Source: Heligmosomoides polygyrus polygyrus (lineage: Eukaryota > Nematoda > Chromadorea > Rhabditida > Heligmosomidae). Taken from it: a stretch of DNA of 64,000 nucleotides. Made by a program: the position numbers and the translations under genes. Positions 22,744 through 31,666 of this stretch are shown in pieces. Location of the stretch: the NCBI GenBank assembly GCA_947396885.1, contig OX377204.1:38525975-38589974 (forward strand), in the 5' to 3' direction. Within the stretch, counting starts at the first letter, position 1, and each line of letters begins with the position of its first letter. Below the pieces are notes generated by a model that did not search any database, was not told where the DNA came from, and worked only from the letters and a program-made list of their open reading frames with translations.

Positions 22744-23170
22744 AGATCTTCGACTTCAGGTGCACTGGTATCTTCTTATCGCAGAGCACGCCAGTCAGCG
22801 AACGCCACTTGGACCAAGCTGCACTCACGCGTGAGCGTCAGACTGCCGTCAGACGCTATTGCTGATACCAGGTGCTTAAACACCGAAGTGCGTGGACGTT
22901 CAGTACCGTTAATATTAATGGAGCCGGACTCGTTCACGCCATCGTTAGGTACTCGGTCTTCTTGATGTTCAATTTGAGTCCGAACCTCGCTTGGCGGTCG
23001 CACCAAGCTTGCACCTGCCGCTCGAGATCATCTTTCTCTTCGCAAGCGAGCATCACGTCATCAGCATAGAGCAGCGTCCATGGAACAGGCTTCTGAAGAT
23101 CTCGCGTGATGGCATCCATAACGACAACAAAGAGGAGTGGAGAAAGCGCAGAACCCTGGTGCACATCAAA
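22744..23170 (-). pseudogene. RTE copy D, RT catalytic part
   Basis: Minus-strand frames give MHQGSALSPLLFVVVMDAI and LLYADDVMLACEEKDDLE, the RT B' and catalytic YADD motifs of RTE elements. The frame shifts near 22960 and continues with KHLVSAIASDGSLTL. The 5' part is missing beyond 23170, where AT-rich sequence begins. Confidence 0.8.
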
Positions 23171-24500
23171 CAGTAGTGTCAGACCACTTGCTATTGAATT
23201 AGCTATTATTCTTGCACATATCAGGAGTCACTTCAGAAATTATACATACAATGTCCTATTTAATGGCTGTGTTAAGAATTTTTGGTCCATTAACGATATT
23301 ATCCAGAGAAATATGCTCACTAAATAATTTAAATCTTAAGCTTTATTCTGCTGATTTCGTAGATATGTTTACAAATATCCCACACAACACAATTATTAAG
23401 AACTCACAGAAATTATAAATATCTACTTTAAAAATGCTAACAAAAACCTTTTGTTAGTACACAAATACAAAACATTTTATAGTGACTTACCTTCTCAAAA
23501 CGGTAGTTGCAGATCTTACAAAAAAGAAGATATAATATATGTGTTAGATTATTTATTAAACAATGCTTACTACATGATTGGCAACTTTACCCATAGACAA
23601 ATCAAAGGAGTTCCACAAGGTGGTAATGCCAGCCCAAATATAGCGCAGATCTTACTCTATTTGAATTTTTTTTTATTTGAATTTAAAAGTTCATCTAACA
23701 GTTTTCTATTTAATAAAGTTTTACTACCTTATAGATATATGGATGACATATTAATCATACATAATCTAGAAAATAGTTACAATGAAGACAAATTATTTAA
23801 TACTTACCAAAATTGCTTAAGTTGAACTAAAACTAATGCACATGACAAAATATGTAACTTTTTGGACTTAGCAATTACAGTAGACGGCGACAGGTTGTAC
23901 ACTAAACAATATAATAAAACGGATTTTTCACTTTTAGAATAATCAGATTTCCCCATAGCTCTACTTATACCAGCTACTTCCTTAAAAAATCAATAATTTA
24001 TACTGAGACTCTATGCATATCTCGAAATTGTACGAAAAAAAGAAGACTTCATAAATAGATTAAGTAGCTCAATTAACAACCTACTCATGTTGGAGCATAG
24101 TAAAAAAGTTATCTTCCAAGCAATCATCTCATGCATCCTTAATAACAAAAATATTTCGTATAAATATGAGCTTCCCAATTCTTTTAAGAAAACACATAAG
24201 TTTGCTGATAGTATATTTCAACAACTACTATAGTTACAATTCTGTTTTAAGAATATATATCCTGTTTGCTTTCCTATAATTTTGACTTCCTATTTATTTT
24301 TCCGTAATTTGATCACTTAGTTTTCTTTTAGTCCACGCCCACTGCACTTTCCCGCAAATATTTTGATCTCGTTTATTATAAATAGTGCTCCACACTCCTG
24401 CTGATACGCTACCACTCCCTGCCCTACTGATGATCCTCTGGAAGTAATGGTAGCCGCCCTTTGTTTTCAATATCCTGTATAGGGCTATAAGATGAAACAG
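23171..24500 (+). mobile_element. AT-rich Penelope-like element remnant
   Basis: The base composition changes sharply from the flanking RTE to a strongly AT-rich segment. Plus-strand frames contain RT motifs in order. There is no sign of a GIY-YIG domain after the RT. About 24428 the sequence CTGATGATCCTCTGGA resembles a hammerhead core with a short helix II, but the following GAAA is mutated. The left boundary is set by the end of RTE homology; the right one is approximate. Confidence 0.65.
23212..24236 (+). pseudogene. Penelope-like reverse transcriptase, broken
   Basis: Motif A is YSADFVDMFTNIPHN (about 23345-23395), where PLE RTs have D..sLYTNIPh. Motif B' is GVPQGGNASPNIAQ (about 23605-23650) and motif C is RYMDDILII (about 23735-23760). 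FLDLAITV near 23860 matches the FLDL hallmark of PLE RTs, and RFPHSSTYT near 23947 fits the next conserved block. At least three frameshifts or stops break it. Telomerase or a retrotransposon of RTE type fits less well because of the FLDL and TNIP blocks. Confidence 0.65.
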
Positions 24501-24589
24501 GACATTTCTTACGTTTAGTCCTGCATCTCACTCAGTATGTAATAATCTCTTTTAATCTATTTTAATCTGGGCGCGTGGAGCGCAGTACG

Positions 24590-24860
24590 AGGAAGTGCCG
24601 GCTGTCGCGTGTCCCCGATACCATGTTCTTGATTCGTATTTCACGCACAGCCCAACTCAGCCTTCCATCCCGCCCGAGTCGCTGAATTGGTATCAGACTT
24701 TTCTGGGAGGGATAAAGGACTGGCTTGTTCATCGGCCCGCCACCTCATGTCACTGCATGCCCAAATACGCATTAAAATCGCCTCCACAACATCTCGTAAA
24801 AATAGAATGCGTGGCGCATCCCAAGATGTATTGAACAGCGCCGCCCTTACAGTTCTGACA
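24590..24860 (+). repeat. Dispersed repeat, longest copy
   Basis: The best copy of the family also seen at 3160, 14965, 45430 (inverted) and 55990 (inverted). It runs from GCCGGCTGTCGCGTG through GGTATCAGACTTTTCTGGGAGG and CCACAACATCTCGTAAAAATAG. Open frames across it are incidental. Confidence 0.65.
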
Positions 24861-25752
24861 CAAATCCTAGTTTCTCTTTGGCCTAACCTCTGTATGACGC
24901 TCCTTGAGAGGTGCGCAAACGAATCGCCAAGCAAAAAGCAGTAGACCAAATCAATTCATTCACGTCAAACTCCACAACTTCAACTTCGTATAGCTTTTTT
25001 AAAGATTTCTTTCGCCTTTCACATACTCTTTGCGTCTGCCTTACATGATTGACTGGTAGTGGTTTGAGTTGATCTAAAGCGCAACAAAGCTCAGTCTGGT
25101 TTTGGATCTCCCAATCACTACGGATTACTCGCAGTTGTGCTATACAGTGCTAAAAAAATCTCAAGAGGTTTGCAGATAGATAATTGTACATACAGCTCGC
25201 ACTTTGTCCGGAAAAAGCTGTCGTTCAGGCAATGAAGCAATGGAGCTTGCAACTGAGGTTTTTGCCTAACGTTACATAGCGTTCGAAGGAGGATGATTTG
25301 CTCTACAAGAATACTTGGTTTGCCTTTTCGCTGATTTTGAACTTTGGTAACTTTAAGGTCATTAAGGCGGAGCGTTCAGAAGACATCGATTATTTTTGCA
25401 AAAGTTCCTACTCTTTGTTGAATTTTTTCGAAGATCTTATTCGTCGATCGAAAGAGAATGCTTTGCTCTATCAAAGCGTGGGATTCTTGCTGACTTTTAT
25501 CAATTTTTGTTATTTTATATTCAAAAAAGAGAAACATGACCCCTACCAACCTCTGGACACTTCGCTTTAATGCTCTAAAAATTGAGGAAAATCAAAACGA
25601 ACAAAAAAAAACCCAACACACATGCAGGTAGAGCAAATCATAATCTTGGGAATGATGTGTGAACTGCGCAAAAAATCTCATATGTAATCTCTTGGGAAGG
25701 ACCGCACTGAAGTTCCAGATTTTCTCGAAAAATCCACTGCTGAGCAAACGAA
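24861..25752. other. No supported gene
   Basis: A 90-codon plus frame (25298-25570) is AT-rich and hydrophobic at its end, with no start context or domain. Not called. Confidence 0.35.
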
Positions 25753-25980
25753 ATGAGCGCGTGCCGACTACTAGCGAATCTCTGCCGTCGCTTCTCATTG
25801 CGCACTGTGAAACAACCAGTCGGCGATGTGCACGTGAGGGATAGCTCATATCCTCACGTTAGAACCGCTAGAGCAGCTAGGGCGTTTAGTCGACCGAATC
25901 GCGATTCGTCGGCCTCCCGCCACATTTACGCCTCCCGTGACAACGGAGCTGTCGAAGGCCCGGTTAGAAGATCCACCTAA
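25753..25980 (+). CDS. Small ORF with presequence-like N-terminus
   Basis: A 75-codon frame starts MSACRLLANLCRRFSLRTVK. The N-terminus is basic, lacks acidic residues and can form an amphipathic helix, as mitochondrial targeting peptides do. The rest is Arg/Ser-rich with little hydrophobicity. A possible donor (CCCG/GTTAGA) near the end suggests it could be a first exon. No family is recognised. Confidence 0.35.
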   Translation: MSACRLLANLCRRFSLRTVKQPVGDVHVRDSSYPHVRTARAARAFSRPNRDSSASRHIYASRDNGAVEGPVRRST

Positions 25981-26209
25981 GAGCAACCTGTGCATTGGCA
26001 CAACACCGATGCAACTATCGACGCCGAGACTACAAGAAGGAGAATCTGGGCATTGGCCTTTACAGTGTTTGTTTTTGCTCGTCCGCCCTGTTAATACATT
26101 AGATTAACAGGTTTATTAAGTACTAATACCACAAAATACAACAATCTGACTCTCGTAAAGTAAGCTTATGTCGAGCGTTAGGAGAACTCTAATTCGAGGA
26201 TACACGTTA

Positions 26210-26324
26210 TCAAATGGACGGATAATGGATTTCGGTCTTCGGTAGAGCGGCTTCCAACTTCCTCAGCACATTTTCGCGACCATGTACCGCTTTCAAGTTA
26301 CGCAGAAGAAGAGTCTTCAGTCCA
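26210..26324 (-). CDS. Candidate terminal exon, unknown protein
   Basis: Acceptor GATACTGCTTTCAG precedes one base plus 37 codons and a TGA. The peptide includes RNLKAVHGRENVLRKLEAAL, a basic helix. The frame is also open upstream from an ATG at 26353, so a 47-codon single-exon reading is possible. Upstream DNA is transposon sequence, so any earlier exon must lie far off. Confidence 0.35.
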
Positions 26325-26510
26325 CTGAAAGCAGTATCATCCATAATCACCATTAAAATGTGGACAATAATACCAACCTTCGGTAAAAAAAAAACTACAA
26401 AAGCGGTCAATATACAGCAGAAGAAGAAATTGATTTTTCTACATGAATTTGAAAGAAATCTGAAGAAACAAATGATGGACACATCTTCGTCCATTGAACT
26501 AACAAACTAA

Positions 26511-26644
26511 GGCCTTGTTTAGTGTGCGCGCGACGCGCGACGCGATGACATGTGTAGCGGCCGAATTGATCAGTCGCGTCGCTCGATCAATTTGGCCACT
26601 ACGCATGCATCGCGTCGCGCGTCGCGTGCACACTAAACAAGGCC
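26511..26644. mobile_element. GGCC-ended palindromic MITE (Harbinger-like)
   Basis: A 134-bp near-palindrome: GGCCTTGTTTAGTGTGCGCG at the left and its inverse at the right. Flanks are TAA and TAG, consistent with a 3-bp duplication with one change. The arms are CG-rich (GCGCGACGCGCGACGCG). Ends and duplication length match PIF/Harbinger non-autonomous elements and the units at 30108 and 47264. It lies just beyond the RTE 3' end. Confidence 0.75.
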
Positions 26645-26905
26645 TAGCGCGAAAGAACCACCTTCGTGCATTTCGAAGAGCTCTATGAATCTCGTGCCCA
26701 CCCGAAGTTGCGTTTACATGAACTCCCACCACCTTAGGGTTACAGATGAGGCTCTGACACCTGTCTTCCCGTTGATCATCGAGTTGCTCGAGCGAGCGCC
26801 AGCAACGTGTCCATGAGGGCTCCATCTCTTCGAGGAATACGAAGACCGTCATATCCCTTGTTAAGGGCTTTCACGAAGAAGACTAAACAAAACAGTGATG
26901 GGTGC
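26645..26905 (-). pseudogene. RTE 3'-terminal coding piece
   Basis: Contains VFVFLEEMEPSWTRCWRSLE and LDDQREDRCQSL, the end of the RTE polyprotein. It abuts the left end of the hAT at 26906 and continues from 29215 on the other side. Confidence 0.7.
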
Positions 26906-27374
26906 CAGGGATGGGCAGAATTTCTGTTATCTGTTTTCTGATTTTCTGGCCATTTTGGGCAATTTTTTCTGTTTTCTGTTTTCTGGGAAAACGGCTAAAA
27001 ATGGGTCAGAAAACAGAAAATAGAGCAGCGAACAAAATCATATCATGGAAATCCAGCAAAAAGAGTCCAAACTGCATCATAGAATCATGAGTTTCACTTC
27101 AAAATAGTGTTTCTAGAGTATTTAAAATGGGAGGCATGTGGCGTTTTTGGGGCGTGCTTTTGTAGTAATTGCGCCATATACTCATGAACTATGCCGCTTT
27201 GTCTGCTAAATTGATCGTGTAAGTGCAACAAAAAGAAACAGGGAGTTCTAGAACCTTTAGCGAGCTGCTTTCTTAACTCTGAACATTGCTGAGCTTTTAA
27301 TTGTCAAAAATTAGAGACCGCAAAGTTTTAGTTAGCTTTGATTTTCCTGATGTAGTGGTGATACGTGGAATTTT

Positions 27375-28690
27375 CATGGATCACCTCTATCACCTGTCGT
27401 CCCGTTGATCATCGACTTGCTCGATCGGGCGCCAGCAGCGTCTCCATTCGTCGCTGTCGCGTGCCAGAGCTCCAATGGATCTTTCTCGCTCGAGACGAAA
27501 AGCGTCATTTCGGCCGTTCAGGCTTTCACGAAGAAGTCCGACCAACGCGTTGGTAGGCGTCCTGGTCTTCTCTTGACATCCCGCGGAATCCAGTCGGCAA
27601 CGGCTCTCGTCCAACGGGTGTCTGCGAACTAGGTGGCTGGCCCAACTAGTTTTCGACAACTTGGCCCACGCAACAGCGTCTCTGATCTTCGAATGTTGGA
27701 AGCTCGGAACTCCGGAGGCCTTCTCTCACTTGCGTGAGTCGTGTCACTCCGAGCATCGTCCTCTCGATTCCACGCTGCGCGACGCTGATCGCATGTTCAT
27801 CCTTCTTCCTGAGGCGCAGGTTAACGCAGGACAACTGTGGAGTCGAAGAAGTGGGCACGGAGTCGGACGTTCTTCGTCTTCTTCACGATTCTTCGACCAC
27901 TTGAAAGCTCCCCAAGCCGCTCGTTTCCTCCTGCTCAGCTCTGGCGCTAGGTCGTTGGCCACGTTGACTTCACGATCCAGATACATGTAGCTGGAGCATT
28001 CGGAGATGTTCGTTCCGTTGAGTGACAATGGGACATCAGAAACCCATCCGTTCCTCATGAACATCGTCTGCGTAAGATTCAGTTGCAGTCCAACGTTCCC
28101 ACATACACGACCGAAGTCGGCCAGCATTGGCTGATGCTCGATTTTGGATGATGCAGATGCCGACTGTCGTCTTTCACTATCATGTCTTCTCGTTCTAGTT
28201 CGTTTATGACGTTTTTGAGGGAGGCGCTGGAGAGATTTGGGGATATGGCACTCCATTGCCGAACATCCCTCTTCACGTTGATGACGACGTTGTTGTAAAA
28301 CGGTGAAATCTTGGTCTTGAATCCACTGATGATCTCTCGATGATGTACTGAGTAGGAACGCCCTGAGTGAGCAGGGCTTCGACGACCGCTTCAGTTTCGA
28401 CGAAGTCTTCGATGAGTACTTCGATGAGCTTCGCAATGGTGTGTATGCCGTCGATCATGCTGAATCCTCTCCAAAATCCTACTTGTTCGCATGGTTGTCC
28501 TTCGTACAGCGTTCGGCTGATCTTATTCAGGATGACCGAGTGAACAGCTTGTAGACTACGGACAGCAGGCAGATCGGGCGATAATTGCCAATGTCGTGCA
28601 CGCCTCCCTTCTTGTACAGCATGAAATCTCGTATTGCTCTGTGAAATATCAAGCCAGTACACGACGTATTTAGTCTGCAAAGGAGTTATT
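27375..28690 (-). pseudogene. RTE copy B, RT middle to C-terminus
   Basis: From 28680 down: RTLYEGQPCEQVGFWRGFS and IDGIHTIAKLIEV (RT N-terminal part), then GLQLNLTQTMFMRNGW, CSSYMYLDREV and the C-terminal block with SKTSWASHLVRRH and WRRCWRPIEQVDDQRDDR. The YADD region is scrambled by frameshifts. It is 5'-truncated, as RTE insertions usually are. Confidence 0.8.
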
Positions 28691-29130
28691 AGGTGCTGTA
28701 AAGTGCATTAGTGTGTTGCCCAGGGAATTTTCAGCTACGTGGAAACTAGGCCATTTACAAGGAAAGGTATTCTCGAGACGAACTTGGAATACAGATGCTG
28801 GCGCAACCGCGCAACCAGTATTACTCAACGAATCTCTGCACAGCTTTAGAGTATGTTGAGAGTGGTCTATAAACATAAACAATGGAGTTGAAGCATACAA
28901 ACAGTGGTCAATGAGGCTTCATCGTGTTCGGTAATCTGAAAGGCCAGTTTCTTACCAGTGGGACCATTTCCTAGGAACTATCAGTCATGATTTACAATTT
29001 GCTGATTGTGTTGAATTTGGAGTGTATTAGAAATTTTTATAAACGCTTGAAAGTTAAAACGCTGGCCCACGACTACATTACTAATCATACAAATGCATGT
29101 GCTGCTGGAAAAATGGATCTTTGGTTAGAA
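28691..29130. repeat. Part of a dispersed repeat within the hAT-like element
   Basis: GAAAGGCCAGTTTCTTACCAGTGGGACCAT near 28938 matches AAAGGCCAGTTGCTTATCAGC near 41410 on the same strand, and surrounding short blocks match too. No gene. Confidence 0.5.
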
Positions 29131-29214
29131 TAATTAGGCCGTATGAATTATTCGAAATTTTCTGTTTTTTTTTTTGTTTTCTGGGAAATTTTTCAAAATT
29201 TCCACCCATCTCTG

Positions 29215-30107
29215 ATGGGTGTCCTGGTGTTCTTTTGACAGCCTGCAGATCGAAGCGCAAGGCGAATCCAGGCAGTGACGGCTTTCGTCTAGCAGGTATC
29301 CCTCAAGCGCAATACATGGCCGGCCCACCTAATTTTTGACGAACTAACTCGACTGACGAATCTTTTATCTTCAAACACCGATGAACCTCGGAACTTCGGC
29401 GGCCTTCTCTCACTTGCGTGAGTGGTGTCACTCCGAGCACCGTCCTTTCGATTTCAAGCTGCGCGACGCTGATCGCGTGTTCATCCTGCTTTCGCATGGC
29501 CCAGGCCTCTGAGGAGCATGTTAGGGCAGGAAGAACAATGGAGTAAAATAGGTGGGCATGGAGCCGGACGTTCTTCGTCTCCCTCACGACATCCCGACGC
29601 CCTTGAAGCTCCCGAAGCCGTTCGTTCCATACAAAACGATCGAAGTCGGCCAACGTTCACTTCGCCAGCTAATGCTAGGTGTTGTGAGTACGGTGTTGTC
29701 GTCAGCGAGTAAAAGATTGTACAGTTGCCTGCCGTCGATCCTTACTCCCTCTCATCCCAGGTCTCGTATGACGTTTTCGATGGTGGTGTTGGATATGGCA
29801 AACCATTTTAGAGCGCCTCTATTACGCAGGCGACGAGTCGTTGTTGAATGGTACGACCTTCCTCGTCAATCAACAGCACAACTCCCGAAGTGTTTCGACG
29901 TTCATACTAGGAACACCCAGTGTAAGCAGAGTTTTGATGACCGTTTCAACTTCGACAAAGCCAGAAGCAATGGAAAGGAGCGAGAAGATCTCATGTGAAG
30001 CAAAAGGATGGCTTGTACCCTTGCGATACTTCCATGAGCTTCGTAACGGTGAGCGGGTAGTTGAACGTTCTGAACTCTGTTGCACCGATTTGCGATCCAA
30101 ACCCTAA
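29215..30107 (-). pseudogene. RTE A, RT end and C-terminal region
   Basis: Contains TLADFDRFVWNERL, RKQDEHAISVAQLEIE and LTQVREGRRSSEV, and at the 5' side a stretch resembling KLMEVSQGYK from the RT N-terminal part. Frameshifts are common. The MITE at 30108 cuts it at its 5' side. Confidence 0.7.
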
Positions 30108-30443
30108 GGCCGGGGGCATACTTCCATCGCCGCGATGCCATCGCGGCGCTCAGTTCATGACCATTCCGCCGCACGCGGCCGAATAGTCAAAGGAAACTTC
30201 GCTGCGGCCGCCGTAACAGTGGCGGTCGACATGCGCGACGGCTTCCCGCGCCCATCGCGGGTATGGCATACTTTTTCGCGCCGCGCGCGGTGTTTAGCGT
30301 TGGTCCTAGACGGATCGCCGTCGCGTTCCCTTGCAGAGCGATGGGCGATGCGACGGGCACAGAGAAATTCAAATTCTTTCGCGTCGCTCTGCAAAACTCA
30401 TCGCCGCGACTCCATCGCGGCGACCGGAAGTATGCACGAGGCC
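30108..30443. mobile_element. GGCC-ended MITE (Harbinger-like), copy 2
   Basis: Ends are GGCCGGGGGCATACTTCC and, inverted, GGCCTCGTGCATACTTCC, with TAA on both sides (30105-30107, 30444-30446). It is 336 bp and GC-rich, with nested palindromes built from CGCCGCGATGCCATCGCGGCG. No coding capacity. Confidence 0.8.
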
Positions 30444-30665
30444 TAACGCAAGGCGGGACTCGAATCCGCACCTCCTGCTGACCGGGCGGGAATGTCTCTC
30501 GCCATTACACCACGGCCGCCGTTTGATCGAACGCAACATTCACACCTCGTAAGACTCGTCAGCACACACTCCTATATCAGCGGCCGGCCAGCTCATCCCG
30601 ATTGGGTTTGATCGCAGCCAAACACCGTTGTAACAGCTTACAGCCTCAATATCAGCCACTTGAGG
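30444..30665 (-). mobile_element. tRNA-like SINE or tRNA relic
   Basis: On the minus strand GCCGTGGTGTAATGGCGAG (30500-30516) resembles an A box and GGATTCGAGTCCCGCC (30452-30467) is a strong pol III B box, about 45 bp apart. The region between does not fold into a clean cloverleaf, so it is not a normal tRNA. The upstream 150 bp is of unknown origin. It sits between two RTE A pieces, as an inserted SINE would. Confidence 0.45.
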
Positions 30666-31666
30666 CTTTAAAAAAACTGGCTTGAATCATTTCGTTCTGA
30701 ATTCATTCTTCTGTTTGCATGACTGCCCCTCGTCCAAGGTTCGGCGATCCTATTCAGGATGATTCGAGTGAACTGCTTGCAGACTACGTGCAGCAGGCAG
30801 ATCGGGACATTGTTGCCGATGTCGCGAAAGTCTCCCTTCTTGTACTGCAAGACGACCCTGGTCTTCCACTGGGATAGAACCTTGCCTTCCGACAGGTAGC
30901 GTGTGAAAGGTCGTGCCACGGTGTTGATGAGCGTTGGCTCTTCAACACTTCAGGTGTTGGGGTCTCACCCTGTCGGCACAGGTGCTGTACGTTTCGTCAT
31001 CGACGACATGGATCTCGGAAGAGAGAACAGAGGGGACGGCGCACCCATCCTGCGAAAGATGGCATAGAGTCAGGGACGTGGCTGTCGAAGAGATCGGACT
31101 AGAAGTCGTGAATGACCTCCTCCATGGTCCTTCTGGAAGAAGTCACGGTTCCATCAGGATGTCGGAGAGCGGTCACATTTGTCTTGAAGTTGGTGAAGTT
31201 CCGGCGGCCATTGCGAATGCTCAATACTGCCTCTGCAGTTTCAGCCAACACTTCCGCCGTTCTCTCTTTAGGATCCTCCCTTACCGCTGATCTGCGCAGC
31301 TTCACAAGCTCGGACGTCAGTTGATAGTTGCCTGACGCTCCTTCTGCTCCACGCTGGCGTATCAGCTCGAGAGCTCGATCTCGAAAGTTTCCGGAGACAG
31401 ACGTCTCTTGGTAGTCTTCAAGCGCTCGGCTCCTTTAAAACCATCGCGGAGATGGTACACGGCGCGGTCATATTCTTCGTCAACGTTGTTCATGAAGGTA
31501 TCTTCCCAAATTTCCCCAAAGGCGCGCAAGAGAGGTATAAAGGCCCATTTTTTTTCTTTTCTCTTTTCTTCACTGCCGCTTCGGGACGCCTGTTCTTGAA
31601 TTTCGCGGTCTCTGCTTGACGCCAAAAGCAGTATCTTGCGCGATGGAGGAGGTGATCCGGTCCCTT
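30666..31666 (-). pseudogene. RTE A, linker and RT start
   Basis: Contains LRAFGEIWEDTFMNNVDEE, LSIRNGRRNFTNFKTNVT, TMEEVIHDFYSDLF-like residues, and then WKTRVVLQYKKGDFRDIGN, which opens the RT domain of RTE elements. The frame changes near 31330, 31090 and 30930. Confidence 0.75.

Larger units (their letters stand above)
26906..29214 (+). mobile_element. hAT-like element holding an RTE copy
   Basis: Left end CAGGGATGGGCAGAATTTC (26906) and right end, inverted, CAGAGATGGGTGGAAATTT (to 29214). Flanking 8-bp copies are ATGGGTGC (26898-26905) and ATGGGTGT (29215-29222), differing at one base. The internal sequence is rich in TTTTCTGTTTTCTG motifs near both ends. No transposase is present. An RTE fragment (27375-28690) sits inside, so the order is RTE A, then this hAT, then RTE B. 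Confidence 0.8.

Noticed and set aside
30135..30552. Overlapping GC-rich ORFs
   Set aside because: They fall on the MITE and the tRNA-like unit and have no protein signature.
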